A stretch of 64,000 nt of DNA from Affinibrenneria salicis. Its GTDB lineage: Bacteria > Pseudomonadota > Gammaproteobacteria > Enterobacterales > Enterobacteriaceae. The translations under genes and the position numbers were made by a program. The notes beneath the pieces were generated by a model. That model ran no database searches. It was not told the origin of the DNA and worked only from the letters and a program-made list of their open reading frames with translations. Positions within the stretch are counted from its first letter, which is position 1, and each line of letters begins with the position of its first letter. The DNA lies in contig NZ_VYKJ01000013.1 in assembly GCF_008710095.1 (NCBI RefSeq), forward strand, positions 140,008 through 204,007, written 5' to 3'. This document shows positions 19,211 through 28,753 of this stretch, piece after piece.

Positions 19211-19620
19211 TTAAACGGTGTGCGTTGTTACTGTCGCTGCTGGCCGCGCAGCCCGTGGCGGCCGCCGACGGCAGCTGGAGCGGCGAAGGCTATAATCTGT
19301 TGGTCAGCCAGCGCGGCTGGGCCAGCGCATCGGCGGTCATGCGCGCGCCGGGCAACATTCCGCCCGGCCATGTCATGACCTCGGTACACTGGAACTATAA
19401 ACTGTTGGCGACGCCGCCGCATGGGCTGCAGGTTGCGTTATGCAGCGCGGGACTCTGTGTGCCGCTGAATGGGGGAGACGGAACGACGCAGGCCTTGCAG
19501 GGCGTCTCCGCCAGCAATCCGCTGTATCTGATGTATCATCTGCCGGGCAAAGGGCCGATCAAACCGCCGATTCGGGTGCTGAGGTATCAGGTGCTGGTGA
19601 ATTACAGCGCGCACCCGTGA
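19207..19620 (+). CDS. flhE: Flagellar accessory periplasmic protein FlhE
   Basis: FlhE is a periplasmic protein of enteric flhBAE operons, thought to keep the export channel from leaking protons; it is not needed for filament assembly itself. The 137-residue product has a signal peptide (cleavage likely after VAAA near residue 20) and the family pattern GSWSGEGYNLLVSQRGW, with a cysteine pair (ALCSAGLC). It starts within the flhA stop (ATGA) and ends 55 bp from the convergent flgN. Confidence 0.92.
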   Translation: MIKRCALLLSLLAAQPVAAADGSWSGEGYNLLVSQRGWASASAVMRAPGNIPPGHVMTSVHWNYKLLATPPHGLQVALCSAGLCVPLNGGDGTTQALQGVSASNPLYLMYHLPGKGPIKPPIRVLRYQVLVNYSAHP

Positions 19621-19675
19621 CGCATGCCGGCATCGCCGGCTTGCTGAACGCGGAAAAAGCGGGAAGGGCGCGACG

Positions 19676-20131
19676 TTAAACGCCGAATTTGCGGCCCAGT
19701 CTGCTGCCCGGCCGCTGTTGCTGACCATCGGGGCCGTAAACGGTTTGCTGACTGGCCTGTTTTTCCAGAAAACTCATCGCCGCCTGAGTATTGTTCAGAT
19801 GCTGATCCAGCAGTAGCCCATTGCGATGATTGCTCTCGCTCAGATGGCGGGTTTTCTGATGAATCGCCATCCAGGTCGCATTGAGTTCCGCGTGCTGCTC
19901 ATAGGGGGCGCTGATGGATAGCTGCTGTTCCAGCTGCAAACGCTGATGATCGAAATGGCTGAGAATCGACAGCTGTTCGTTCTTATTTTCGGTTAAGCGA
20001 TGCAGAAAAGCGGCGTTGACCCGACCCGCGCTCAACTCCTGCTGCTCCTGCGCCAGAATCTCATCAAGCTGCTGCAGCGCATCCTGCATGCGCGCCAGAG
20101 TATCGAACATGTTCATGGCTGATCCGGTCAT
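19676..20131 (-). CDS. flgN: FlgK/FlgL export chaperone FlgN
   Basis: FlgN escorts the hook-filament junction proteins FlgK and FlgL to the export gate. The 151-residue product is almost entirely helical, rich in Gln and Leu, and ends with VYGPDGQ…GRKFGV, matching the conserved YGADGQ tail of E. coli FlgN. The start at 20131 overlaps the flgM stop (TAATG). In-frame ATGs at 20116 and 20110 give lengths nearer the E. coli protein and cannot be excluded. Confidence 0.92.
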   Translation of the reverse strand: MTGSAMNMFDTLARMQDALQQLDEILAQEQQELSAGRVNAAFLHRLTENKNEQLSILSHFDHQRLQLEQQLSISAPYEQHAELNATWMAIHQKTRHLSESNHRNGLLLDQHLNNTQAAMSFLEKQASQQTVYGPDGQQQRPGSRLGRKFGV

Positions 20132-20433
20132 TATCCGTTAATTCCAGACTGCGCTTCGGCAATCAGCGCATCGGCGATTTTGCCGGTGTCGATTTTCAGC
20201 TCGCCGTTGCGGATAGCCTGTTTCAGACTTTCCACTTTTTCAATATCGATATCCTGATCGCCGGCCTGAGTGAGCTGCGACTGAGCATTGCTGATATTCA
20301 CCTGCGTTTCGCTGGCGGCGGTAGTTTGCACCGCGCTCTGGCTGCTTTTGCTCCGGGCGGCGTGGTGTAATTCAGTGTCCTGATTTTGAACCGTTTTTAC
20401 CCCGGATAACGGGCGTGTGCTATCGATGCTCAT
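20131..20433 (-). CDS. flgM: Anti-sigma-28 factor FlgM
   Basis: FlgM binds and inhibits FliA (sigma-28) until it is exported through the finished hook. The 100-residue protein is polar and disordered in its N-terminal half. The C-terminal FliA-binding region is present (VESLKQAIRNGELKIDTGKIADALI). It has its own sigma-28 promoter in the 82-bp gap after flgA, so late-class activity replenishes the inhibitor. The flgN start overlaps its stop. Confidence 0.96.
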   Translation of the reverse strand: MSIDSTRPLSGVKTVQNQDTELHHAARSKSSQSAVQTTAASETQVNISNAQSQLTQAGDQDIDIEKVESLKQAIRNGELKIDTGKIADALIAEAQSGING

Positions 20434-20483
20434 GGTGTCCTCTCAGATCGTTTCGGCGTACAGGTTACGGGCGCTATGCCATT

Positions 20484-20510
20484 ATATCGGCACGCCGAAC
20501 GGAATCTTTA
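20484..20510 (-). promoter_or_regulatory. Sigma-28 promoter of flgMN
   Basis: On the minus strand it reads TAAAGATT-N11-GCCGATAT. This matches the enteric FliA consensus TAAAGTTT-N11-GCCGATAA in 14 of 16 positions with exact spacing. It lies about 50 bp upstream of flgM, between flgA and flgM. Confidence 0.9.
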
Positions 20511-20515
20511 ATATT

Positions 20516-21196
20516 TCATAACGCAACTTTAACGGTACCGTCAGCGTCGACCAGACCATTGACTATTTGTCCCGAGTTCATTCTGACCCTGACTTTATCA
20601 TTCACCAGAGCATTATTCATTACTTTACCCTCGCTGCTGATGTTAAAACCGTCGCCGCTGGCGATCACCTGCACCGTCTGGCCGGTTTTTACCGCCCACG
20701 GCTGGCGCAGCATTTTCGCCTGCAGCGGCTGACCGGCGCCGATCATACGCTGGCTGACCGCGCCCAGCACCAGGCTCAGGTCGGTCACCGGCGGGGTGGC
20801 GAAGGCGTCGAGGCGTCCGCGCTGCCACTTCACGTCTTTTTCGCTCAGCGTCTGTTTCGGCGGGATGGGACGGGCGGAGACCAGGTAATCGCCGGTCACC
20901 TGCACGCGGGTTTGCACAAAGTATTTATCGGCGCCGCAGGTCATTCGGATGCTCAGGTTGCCCCAGACGCGGTTGCGCGAAGGCAGGGCAAACTGCGGCG
21001 CCGCGCAGTCCGGCAACGCGCGGTCCGGCGTCTTTATCTCAACGTCGATGCGTTGAACGGGAATGACGATCTGCTGACGAATAAACGTTTCTATCTGCGC
21101 CGCCAGCGGTTCTGTCGCGGGTTCACTGGCAAAGGACGGCATTGCCGCCAGCAGAGCGAAAGCCCCGTTAAGCCAGCGTGGCTTATTGCCTCTCAT
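20516..21196 (-). CDS. flgA: P-ring assembly chaperone FlgA
   Basis: FlgA is a periplasmic chaperone that helps FlgI form the P ring around the rod. The 226-residue product has a short signal peptide (cleavage likely after PSFA, near residue 24), then an N-terminal FlgA domain with two cysteines (PDCAAP, MTCGAD). The C-terminal SAF domain includes ISSEGKVMNNALVNDKVRVR. GAGGATAAGC precedes the ATG. It is divergent from flgB across 209 bp, the usual site for FlhDC-driven promoters in both directions. Confidence 0.95.
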   Translation of the reverse strand: MRGNKPRWLNGAFALLAAMPSFASEPATEPLAAQIETFIRQQIVIPVQRIDVEIKTPDRALPDCAAPQFALPSRNRVWGNLSIRMTCGADKYFVQTRVQVTGDYLVSARPIPPKQTLSEKDVKWQRGRLDAFATPPVTDLSLVLGAVSQRMIGAGQPLQAKMLRQPWAVKTGQTVQVIASGDGFNISSEGKVMNNALVNDKVRVRMNSGQIVNGLVDADGTVKVAL

Positions 21197-21405
21197 TGCT
21201 TATCCTCGCGAATTGATTGATACCCTGCCTCTTTCCGGCCGCAACCACGTTTGTTGGCGCTAGTGTACCGTTTTGTCCGTCCGGTCAATCGGGAAATTAG
21301 CTACTCATTTCCCGTTTATTCCGGCGATAAGGCTACCGTCATCCCGTCTATGCTGTGTCCACTGGATAGTGTCAGATGATATGAATACCGGGAGTAAGCA
21401 GAGAC
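21197..21405. promoter_or_regulatory. Divergent flgA / flgB control region
   Basis: By position this 209-bp gap should hold the FlhDC-activated sigma-70 promoters for flgAMN (minus) and flgBCDEFGHIJ (plus). FlhDC boxes are degenerate and I could not place them with confidence. Confidence 0.5.
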
Positions 21406-21819
21406 ATGCTGGATAAACTGGATGCAGCCTTAAGTTTTCAACAGGAAGCGCTCAACCTGCGCGCGCAGCGGCAGGAAATTCTGGCCGGGAATATCGCCAA
21501 TGCCGATACGCCTGGTTACCAGGCGCGCGACATTGATTTCTCCTCCGAACTGAGCAAAGCGATGGAGCAGGGGCGGGCATCCGGTTCCGGTCTGTCGCTG
21601 GCGTTGACTTCCTCCCGCCATATCGCCGCGCAAACCGCCTCTGCTCCCTCGCTGGACCTGCTGTACCGGGTGCCCGACCAGCCGGCGCTCGATGGCAATA
21701 CCGTCGATATGGACAGAGAAAGAACCAATTTTGCCGATAATAGCCTGCGTTATCAAACCAGTCTTACTGTTTTGAGCGGGCAGATTAAAGGCATGACGTC
21801 AGTGCTACAGGATAAATAA
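21406..21819 (+). CDS. flgB: Flagellar proximal rod protein FlgB
   Basis: FlgB is a proximal rod subunit joined to the MS ring via FliE. The 137-residue product has the rod/hook family signature [14 protein letters not shown] (about residues 30-43) and the helical C-terminal region ([19 protein letters not shown]). It opens the plus-strand flg operon and is separated by six bases from flgC. Confidence 0.96.
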   Translation: MLDKLDAALSFQQEALNLRAQRQEILAGNIANADTPGYQARDIDFSSELSKAMEQGRASGSGLSLALTSSRHIAAQTASAPSLDLLYRVPDQPALDGNTVDMDRERTNFADNSLRYQTSLTVLSGQIKGMTSVLQDK

Positions 21820-21825
21820 CGCCTT

Positions 21826-22230
21826 ATGTCATTACTCAACATTTTCGAAATTTCAGGTTCCGCACTGACGGCCCAGTCCCAGCGCATGAACGTGAGCGCC
21901 AGCAACCTGGCGAATGCCGACAGCGTCACCAGCGCCGATGGCACGCCCTATCGCGCCAAACAGGTGGTGTTTAAGGTCGCCGCGCCGGCGGGGCAGGAAG
22001 TCGGCGGCGTACAGGTGGACAGCATCGTTGAGGACCCCGCGCCCGACAAACTGGTATACCAGCCGGGCAACCCGCTGGCCGATGAGCGTGGCTATGTCCG
22101 GATGCCCAATGTTGACGTTACTGCCGAAATGGTGAATTCCATTTCCGCCTCGAGAAGTTATCAGGCGAACGTGGAAGTGCTGAATACAACCAAAACACTG
22201 ATGCAAAAAACGCTGACATTAGGGCAGTAA
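21826..22230 (+). CDS. flgC: Flagellar proximal rod protein FlgC
   Basis: FlgC is a proximal rod subunit. The 134-residue protein carries the N-terminal family motif [15 protein letters not shown] and the C-terminal heptad segment [23 protein letters not shown] that packs in the rod core. Length and motifs are standard. It lies between flgB and flgD in the operon. Confidence 0.97.
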   Translation: MSLLNIFEISGSALTAQSQRMNVSASNLANADSVTSADGTPYRAKQVVFKVAAPAGQEVGGVQVDSIVEDPAPDKLVYQPGNPLADERGYVRMPNVDVTAEMVNSISASRSYQANVEVLNTTKTLMQKTLTLGQ

Positions 22231-22241
22231 CGGAGGGTTAC

Positions 22242-22916
22242 ATGAGCATTGCTATTTCTGTTAATGAGTCAACCGATAACAGTTCGGTGACCAGCACCTC
22301 GTCCACCGGCAACAGCAGTTCGGATCTGCAGAGCCAGTTTCTTACCCTGCTGGTGGCGCAGATGCAGAATCAGGATCCCACCGATCCGATGGACAACAGC
22401 CAGTTGACCAGCCAGCTGGCGCAAATCAGCACGCTGAGCGGCATTGAAAAACTCAATACCACGCTCGGTTCGATCTCCGGTCAGCTGGATACCAGCCAGG
22501 CGCTGCAGGCTTCAACCCTGATCGGCCATGGCGTGTTGATCTCCGGCAACAGCATTGTGGTCGGCGAAAACAGCTCGGTCACGCCGTTCGGCGTCGAACT
22601 GGACACCGCGGCCAGCAACGTCACGGTTACGATCAAAGACGCGAGCGGCAGCACGGTGCGTACGGTCAATCTGGGCGCGCAGAGCGCCGGCGTGCAGACC
22701 TACAGCTGGGACGGCACCGATGATAGCGGCACCGCGGTGGCGGAGGGCAGCTATACCTACAGCGTCAGCGCCACCTCTTCTTCCGGCGGCAGCGTTGTGT
22801 CGACGCCGCTTAAATATGCGCTGGTTTACGGCGTGAATACCGATTCAGACAGTTCGACGCTCAATCTGGGCCTGTCGGGCACCGCAACGCTTAGCGACAT
22901 TAAGCAGATTATTTAA
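22242..22916 (+). CDS. flgD: Hook-cap protein FlgD
   Basis: FlgD caps the growing hook and directs FlgE assembly. The 224-residue protein begins with a Ser/Thr-rich export region. The conserved FLTLLVAQMQNQDPTDPMDN motif (about 33-52) follows, then a tandem of beta domains (FLIK/Ig-like, with YSWDGTDDSGTAVAEGSYTY). The product is removed and replaced by FlgK when the hook is complete. Confidence 0.97.
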   Translation: MSIAISVNESTDNSSVTSTSSTGNSSSDLQSQFLTLLVAQMQNQDPTDPMDNSQLTSQLAQISTLSGIEKLNTTLGSISGQLDTSQALQASTLIGHGVLISGNSIVVGENSSVTPFGVELDTAASNVTVTIKDASGSTVRTVNLGAQSAGVQTYSWDGTDDSGTAVAEGSYTYSVSATSSSGGSVVSTPLKYALVYGVNTDSDSSTLNLGLSGTATLSDIKQII

Positions 22917-22986
22917 TTTCCATCGCGCGGCCCGGGGGCGGCAGTCCCGGCGTTTTGGCGCGACTCACTTTTAAGAGGTTCCTGCT

Positions 22987-24189
22987 ATGGGTTTTTCACA
23001 GGCGATAAGTGGTTTGAACGCGGCGTCCAGCAACCTGGACGTCATTGGCAACAACATCGCGAACTCCGAAACCACCGGTTTTAAATCGGCAACGGTTTCC
23101 TTTGCCGATATCTTCGCCTCTTCTCAGGTCGGTCTGGGGGTTAAGGTCGCGTCCGTCAGCCAGGATTTCGGCGACGGCACCGTCGAATCCACGGAGCGCG
23201 GTCTGGACGTGGCGATTTCCGGCACCGGCTTCTTCCGCGTGACCGATGACAACGGCTCGGTTTATTATTCGCGCAACGGCGAACTGTCGATGGATAGCGA
23301 CCGTAATCTGGTCAACAGCAGCGGCTACTATCTGACCGGCTATTCCGCCACCGGCACGCCGCCGACCGTCAACACCGGCGCCGAGCCGACGACGATCAAT
23401 ATCCCGTCCAGCAATATCGCGGCTCAGGCGACCAACAGCGCCACGATGTCGCTGAACCTGAACTCCAGCGCCAGTGCGGTAACAGCGGATTTCGACGCCA
23501 CCAACTCCAGCACCTATGACTTTTCTCAGACGCTGACCAGCTACGACAGCCAGGGCAACACCCACAACGTGAACCTCTACTTCACTAAAACGGCGGATAA
23601 CACCTGGCAGGTGCACGGCGTCGACAGCAGCGACAGCACCGCCACCGTGCAGGATCTGGGCGCGCTGAGCTTTGACAGCAGCGGCAGCCTGACCGGCACC
23701 ACGTCGCTGAGCGTGGCGACCAACGGCATCAACGGTTCCGCCGCCAACAGCTTCACCGTCGATTTCACCGGCACCACCCAGCAGAGCGCCAGCAAAAGCA
23801 GCGTCAACAGTTCCAGCCAGGACGGTTATGCGGCGGGCAGCCTCTCATCCTATGCCATCAATAACGACGGCACTATCACCGGTACCTATTCCAACGGTCA
23901 GACTCAGTTGCTGGGGCAGATCGTAATGGCCAGTTTCTCCAACCCGCAGGGCCTGCAGTCCGAAGGGGATAACGTCTGGACCTCGACCTCCGCTTCCGGC
24001 GAAGCCATCGTAGGGACGGCCGGCGTCGGGGTGTTCGGTAGTCTGACCAGCGGCGCGCTGGAATCGTCCAACGTGGATATTGGTTCCGAACTGGTGAACA
24101 TGATCGTCGCGCAGCGTAACTATCAGTCGAACGCGCAGACCATCAAAACCCAGGACTCGATACTTAACACGCTGGTCAACCTGCGCTAA
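22987..24189 (+). CDS. flgE: Flagellar hook protein FlgE
   Basis: FlgE builds the hook that joins the motor to the filament. The 400-residue protein has the N-terminal D0 signature SSNLDVIGNNIANSETTGFK, a Ser/Thr/Asn-rich central region forming the outer hook domains, and the C-terminal helix ELVNMIVAQRNYQSNAQTI. Length is close to the E. coli value (about 402). A ribosome site AAGAGGTTCCTGCT precedes the ATG. Confidence 0.97.
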   Translation: MGFSQAISGLNAASSNLDVIGNNIANSETTGFKSATVSFADIFASSQVGLGVKVASVSQDFGDGTVESTERGLDVAISGTGFFRVTDDNGSVYYSRNGELSMDSDRNLVNSSGYYLTGYSATGTPPTVNTGAEPTTINIPSSNIAAQATNSATMSLNLNSSASAVTADFDATNSSTYDFSQTLTSYDSQGNTHNVNLYFTKTADNTWQVHGVDSSDSTATVQDLGALSFDSSGSLTGTTSLSVATNGINGSAANSFTVDFTGTTQQSASKSSVNSSSQDGYAAGSLSSYAINNDGTITGTYSNGQTQLLGQIVMASFSNPQGLQSEGDNVWTSTSASGEAIVGTAGVGVFGSLTSGALESSNVDIGSELVNMIVAQRNYQSNAQTIKTQDSILNTLVNLR

Positions 24190-24210
24190 TAACCGGGACA
24201 GGACAGCCTT

Positions 24211-24966
24211 ATGGATCACGCAATCTATACCGCAATGGGCGCGGCCAGCCAGACGCTGGAACAGCACGCCGTTATTTCCAACAATCTGGCTAACGCTTCC
24301 ACGCCGGGTTTTCGCGCGCAGCTGAGCGCGATGCGCGCGGTGCCGGTCGAAGGGCCGACGCTGGAAACGCGCACGCTGGTGGTGGCGTCGACGCCGTCGG
24401 CCGATATGTCGCAGGGGCCGCTGAACTACACCGCGCGCCCGCTGGACGTTGCCGTGCAGGATCAGGGCTGGCTGGCGGTTCAGTTGCCCAATGGCGAAGA
24501 GGCCTACACGCGTAACGGCGCCATTCAACTGGATGAAACCGGGCAGTTGCGGATTCAGGGCTATCCGGTCGTGGGCGACGGCGGCCCGCTGGCCGTGCCG
24601 ACCCAGGCGAGTATCACCGTCGCGGCGGACGGCACCGTTTCCGCGCTGGGCGACGGGGATAATCCCAACACCATCGCCCAGGTGGGCGCGCTGAAGCTGG
24701 TGTCGGCGCAACCGGGCCAACTGGTGCGCGGCGACGACGGCCTGTTTCATCTGTCCGAAGCCGCGCGTCAGCAGGCGGGCAACGAATTGCCCAACGACGA
24801 CGCCGTCAGAGTGATGCCGGGCGTGCTGGAAGGGAGCAATGTGAATACCGTCGATACGCTGGTCGATATGATCGGCAACTCGCGGCGTTTTGAGATGCAG
24901 ATGAAAATTATCAGCAGCGTCGATCAAAATGCCGAAAAGGCCAATCAACTGCTCTCGGTCAGTTAA
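24211..24966 (+). CDS. flgF: Flagellar proximal rod protein FlgF
   Basis: FlgF is a rod subunit between FlgC and FlgG. The 251-residue protein opens with MDHAIYTAMGAASQTLEQHAV and the signature NNLANASTPGFRAQ. It ends with the rod C-terminal helix VDMIGNSRRFEMQMKII. It sits between flgE and flgG with 21-bp gaps. Confidence 0.97.
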   Translation: MDHAIYTAMGAASQTLEQHAVISNNLANASTPGFRAQLSAMRAVPVEGPTLETRTLVVASTPSADMSQGPLNYTARPLDVAVQDQGWLAVQLPNGEEAYTRNGAIQLDETGQLRIQGYPVVGDGGPLAVPTQASITVAADGTVSALGDGDNPNTIAQVGALKLVSAQPGQLVRGDDGLFHLSEAARQQAGNELPNDDAVRVMPGVLEGSNVNTVDTLVDMIGNSRRFEMQMKIISSVDQNAEKANQLLSVS

Positions 24967-24987
24967 TTTTTTATTTAAGGAAACACC

Positions 24988-25770
24988 ATGATCCGCTCTC
25001 TCTGGATTGCTAAAACAGGGCTTGATGCCCAGCAAACCAATATGGACGTTATTTCCAACAACCTGGCGAACGTCAGCACCAACGGTTTTAAACGCCAGCG
25101 CGCGGTGTTTGAGGATCTGCTCTATCAGACCGTTCGTCAGCCCGGCGCGCAGTCATCGGAACAGACTACGCTGCCCTCGGGTTTACAGCTGGGGACCGGC
25201 GTGCGTCCGGTGAGCACCGAGCGTCTGCACAGCCAGGGCAACCTGGAACAGACCGAAAACAGCAAAGACGTCGCGATTAACGGCCAGGGTTTCTTTCAGG
25301 TGCAGTTGCCGGACGGCACCACCGCCTACTCGCGCGATGGTTCTTTCCAGCTGGACGCCAACGGCCAGCTGGTAACCTCCAGCGGCTACGCGGTGCAGCC
25401 GGCGATCACCATACCGGATACCGCGTTAACCATGACGGTGGCGCGCGATGGGGTAGTCAGCGTGACTCAGCAGGGGCAGACGGCTTCCACCCAGGTCGGG
25501 CAACTGACGCTCAGCACCTTTATCAACCCGACCGGGTTGCAGAGTCTGGGCGAAAACCTGTACCAGGAAACGGAAAGTTCCGGCGCGCCGACCGAATCCA
25601 CGCCGGGCCAGAATGGCGCCGGGCTGCTGTACCAGGGGTATGTGGAGACGTCAAACGTCAATGTGGCTGAAGAACTGGTCGATATGATTCAGGTTCAGCG
25701 CGCATATGAACTGAACAGTAAAGCCGTATCGACTTCCGATGCTATGTTGCAACGCTTAACACAGCTCTGA
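24988..25770 (+). CDS. flgG: Flagellar distal rod protein FlgG
   Basis: FlgG forms the distal rod crossing the peptidoglycan and outer membrane. The 260-residue product matches the E. coli length. It has [20 protein letters not shown], the signature [16 protein letters not shown] and the conserved FlgG-specific segment [15 protein letters not shown], plus the C-terminal [32 protein letters not shown] precedes the ATG. Confidence 0.98.
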   Translation: MIRSLWIAKTGLDAQQTNMDVISNNLANVSTNGFKRQRAVFEDLLYQTVRQPGAQSSEQTTLPSGLQLGTGVRPVSTERLHSQGNLEQTENSKDVAINGQGFFQVQLPDGTTAYSRDGSFQLDANGQLVTSSGYAVQPAITIPDTALTMTVARDGVVSVTQQGQTASTQVGQLTLSTFINPTGLQSLGENLYQETESSGAPTESTPGQNGAGLLYQGYVETSNVNVAEELVDMIQVQRAYELNSKAVSTSDAMLQRLTQL

Positions 25771-25806
25771 ATCATTTTCTGGCATAAAAAGTACATAAGG
25801 TTAAGC

Positions 25807-26535
25807 ATGTTGAGTTGTTGGACTCTAAAGCCTTTATCGCGCGAAACGCTGCCGGGCGCTTATGGCTGGCCGCTGCTGGCGGCGCTGCTGCTGAGCGGAT
25901 GCGCCTATATACCGCATAAACCGCTGGTGGAGGGCACAACCAGCGCTCCGCCGGCGCCGGCCCAGCTGTATGCTACCAATGGCTCCATTTTCCAGTCTGT
26001 GCAGCCAATGAATTATGGTTATCAGCCGCTGTTCGAAGACCGCCGGCCGCGTAACGTCGGCGATATTCTGACGATTACCCTGCAGGAAAACGTCAGCGCC
26101 AGTAAGAGTTCTTCGGCGAATGCCAGTCGCGATGGCTCGTCCGCCGTCGGCCTGTCCGTGGTGCCGACGTCGTTAAACGGGCTGCTGGGCAACGGCAAAG
26201 CCGATTTGACCGCCTCCGGCACCAATGATTTTGAAGGCTCCGGCGGCGCCAGCGCGCAGAATACCTTTTCCGGCACGATTACCGTTACGGTTAGCGATGT
26301 GCTGACCAACGGCAACCTGAAGGTGATTGGTGAAAAACAAATTGCGATTAACCAGGGCGCGGAATACATCCGCTTTTCCGGCATCGTGAATCCGCGCACC
26401 ATCACCGGCAGTAATTCCGTGGTATCAACTCAGGTCGCCGATGCCCGCATCGAATATGTCGGCAAAGGCTACATTAACGAAGCGCAGAATATGGGATGGC
26501 TGCAACGATTCTTCCTCAATATTGCACCGTTCTAA
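25807..26535 (+). CDS. flgH: Flagellar L-ring lipoprotein FlgH
   Basis: FlgH forms the outer-membrane L ring. The 242-residue product has a lipoprotein signal with lipobox LLSGC (lipidated Cys32), followed by the family block [22 protein letters not shown]. The N-terminal extension before the hydrophobic core is a little longer than in E. coli, but AAGGTTAAGC precedes the chosen ATG. It ends 10 bp before flgI. Confidence 0.96.
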   Translation: MLSCWTLKPLSRETLPGAYGWPLLAALLLSGCAYIPHKPLVEGTTSAPPAPAQLYATNGSIFQSVQPMNYGYQPLFEDRRPRNVGDILTITLQENVSASKSSSANASRDGSSAVGLSVVPTSLNGLLGNGKADLTASGTNDFEGSGGASAQNTFSGTITVTVSDVLTNGNLKVIGEKQIAINQGAEYIRFSGIVNPRTITGSNSVVSTQVADARIEYVGKGYINEAQNMGWLQRFFLNIAPF

Positions 26536-26545
26536 GAGGTTAATT

Positions 26546-27655
26546 ATGGCAATGTATCGTCAACTGCTGCTGTGCGCGCTGTTTCTGCTGGCGCTGACGT
26601 CATCCGCGACGGCGGAGCGGCTGCGCGATTTGGTTGATATCCAGGGCGTGCGCGACAACCCGCTCATCGGTTATGGCCTGGTGGTCGGCCTGGACGGAAC
26701 GGGCGACCAGACCACCCAGACGCCGTTTACCACGCAAAGCCTGACCAATATGCTCTCGCAGCTTGGCATTACCGTGCCGAGCGGCACCAATATGCAGCTG
26801 AAAAATGTGGCGGCGGTGATGGTCACGGCCAATTATCCGCCGTTCGCCCGCGCCGGGCAGAAAATCGACGTGGTCGTTTCATCGCTCGGTTCGGCGAAGA
26901 GTCTGCGCGGCGGCACGCTGCTGATGACCCCGCTGAAGGGCGTGGACAACCAGGTTTACGCGCTGGCCCAGGGCAACCTGCTGGTGGGCGGCGCGGGCGC
27001 ATCGTCCGGCGGCAGCCAGGTGAAGGTGAACCAGCTGTCCGGCGCCCGTATCAACAACGGCGCGATTATCGAACGCGAACTGCCCAGTACGTTCGGCACT
27101 TCCAATCGCATCAGCCTGCAGCTAAAGCAGGATGATTTCAGCCTTGCCCAGCGCATCAGCGACGCGATTAACCGGCAAAACACCATCGGCAGCGCGCAGG
27201 CGATCGACGGCCGTACCGTGGAGGTTGTCCTGCCGCAGAATAATACTCAGCAGGTGCGCTTCCTGGCGCAAATTCAGGACATCCGCGTCGATGTGGGCGA
27301 GATCGACGCCAAAGTCATTATCAATTCGCGCACCGGCTCCGTCGTGATGAACCGCAACGTGATGCTGGATTCCTGCGCGGTGGCGCAGGGCAACCTGTCG
27401 GTGGTGGTGGATAATCAGCAGACGGTTAGTCAGCCGGATACTCCGCTGGCCGGCGGTCAGACGGCGGTGACGCAGCAGACGCAGATTTCCGTGCGCCAGG
27501 AAGGGGGCTCGCTGCAGCGCGTAAACGCCAGCGCCAATTTAAACACCGTTGTGCGCGCAATGAACGCGCTGGGCGCCACGCCGATGGATCTGATGTCCAT
27601 CCTGCAGGCCATGCACAGCGCCGGCTGCCTGAAAGCGGAAGTGGAGATCATCTGA
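26546..27655 (+). CDS. flgI: Flagellar P-ring protein FlgI
   Basis: FlgI forms the periplasmic P ring around the distal rod, with FlgA as chaperone. From the ATG at 26546 (ribosome site TAAGAGGTTAATT) the protein is 369 residues. It has a signal peptide (cleavage likely after ATA near residue 23) and the conserved start [21 protein letters not shown]. Two cysteines ([10 protein letters not shown] and HSAGCLKAE) correspond to the disulphide pair of FlgI. A longer frame beginning inside flgH is not the real start. The stop overlaps flgJ (TGATG). Confidence 0.97.
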   Translation: MAMYRQLLLCALFLLALTSSATAERLRDLVDIQGVRDNPLIGYGLVVGLDGTGDQTTQTPFTTQSLTNMLSQLGITVPSGTNMQLKNVAAVMVTANYPPFARAGQKIDVVVSSLGSAKSLRGGTLLMTPLKGVDNQVYALAQGNLLVGGAGASSGGSQVKVNQLSGARINNGAIIERELPSTFGTSNRISLQLKQDDFSLAQRISDAINRQNTIGSAQAIDGRTVEVVLPQNNTQQVRFLAQIQDIRVDVGEIDAKVIINSRTGSVVMNRNVMLDSCAVAQGNLSVVVDNQQTVSQPDTPLAGGQTAVTQQTQISVRQEGGSLQRVNASANLNTVVRAMNALGATPMDLMSILQAMHSAGCLKAEVEII

Positions 27656-28641
27656 TGGGGCCATCCTCGCCGTCGGCTAACCTGAGCGACCAGGCTTCAG
27701 CCGCCTACGACGTGCAATCCATCAACGGGTTGCGGCGCGAGGCGGTACAGAACTCGCCCGCCGCCCTGCACAAAGTGGCGAAGCAGGTTGAGGGGCTGTT
27801 CGTCAACATGATGCTGAAGAGCATGCGCGACACGCTGCCGCAGGATGGCCTGCTGAGCAGCGATCAGACGCGCATGTACACCAGCATGTACGATCAGCAA
27901 CTCGCTCAGAACCTGTCGGCCAAAGGGCTCGGGCTGGCGGATATGATGGTAAAGCAGTTAAGCCGCCATTCGGCCAGCGAACCTGACGAAATGGCCGGCA
28001 AGACGCCGCTGCCGCTGGGGCCTGAGCGACTGGCGAGCAGCGCGATGCCGCCGGCGCTGATCGGCGAATTTATGCGCCGCAACCAGCAGCAGGAAAACAG
28101 CGACGGACAGGGCGAACGCGTCAAGGGGATCTACCCCACTGAAGGCGCCTCCTTCACCGAGCGTCTGTCCGTGCCGGCGATGATCGCCAGCCTGCAGAGC
28201 GGGATCCCGCATCATCTGATTCTGGCGCAGGCGGTGCTGGAGTCGGGCTGGGGCAAACGCGAGATTATGACCAGCGACGGCAAGACCAGCCACAATATTT
28301 TCGGCGTAAAAGCCGGCAGTAACTGGGACGGCGAAGTCGCCTCGGTGATGACCACCGAATACAAGAACGGCCAGCCCTATAAGTTGACGCAGGATTTCCG
28401 CGTCTATGACTCCTATCTGCAGGCCATCAACGACTATATTCGCCTGCTGACGCAAAACTCGCGCTATAAAGAAGTGCTGAGCGCCGGCAGCGCGGAACAG
28501 GCGGCCTACGCCTTGCAGAAAGCCGGTTACGCGACGGACCCGAACTATGGCGCGAAGCTGGTGCAGATTATCGACCAGATACGCGGTAGCGCGCAAAAAG
28601 CAGTCAAGGCCTATACCCACGACCTAAGCAAGCTGTTTTAA
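27655..28641 (+). CDS. flgJ: Rod cap / peptidoglycan hydrolase FlgJ
   Basis: FlgJ caps the growing rod and cuts peptidoglycan to let it pass. The 328-residue protein has the N-terminal rod-cap domain (about 30-110, VAKQVEGLFVNMMLKSMRD) and the C-terminal glucosaminidase domain (about 170-320). Glu196 in LAQAVLESGWGKREI is the expected catalytic acid, and HNIFGVKAGSNW is conserved. The linker between the domains is Pro/Gln-rich. It closes the flgB-J unit; a sigma-28 promoter for flgK lies just downstream. Confidence 0.97.
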   Translation: MGPSSPSANLSDQASAAYDVQSINGLRREAVQNSPAALHKVAKQVEGLFVNMMLKSMRDTLPQDGLLSSDQTRMYTSMYDQQLAQNLSAKGLGLADMMVKQLSRHSASEPDEMAGKTPLPLGPERLASSAMPPALIGEFMRRNQQQENSDGQGERVKGIYPTEGASFTERLSVPAMIASLQSGIPHHLILAQAVLESGWGKREIMTSDGKTSHNIFGVKAGSNWDGEVASVMTTEYKNGQPYKLTQDFRVYDSYLQAINDYIRLLTQNSRYKEVLSAGSAEQAAYALQKAGYATDPNYGAKLVQIIDQIRGSAQKAVKAYTHDLSKLF

Positions 28642-28672
28642 GGCGTTAGCGCTATTTTTTTACCCCTTTTCC

Positions 28673-28699
28673 TCAAGTTTCAGGTCCAGGCGCCGATAA
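28673..28699 (+). promoter_or_regulatory. Sigma-28 promoter of flgKL
   Basis: TCAAGTTT-N11-GCCGATAA differs from the FliA consensus only at the second base of the -35 element and has exact spacing. It lies 55 bp before the flgK start codon, in the flgJ-flgK gap. Confidence 0.9.
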
Positions 28700-28753
28700 A
28701 TATTTAAGACGAAACGTTATCGGGTTTCCCCGATGGCAGAAGAAGGAAATAGA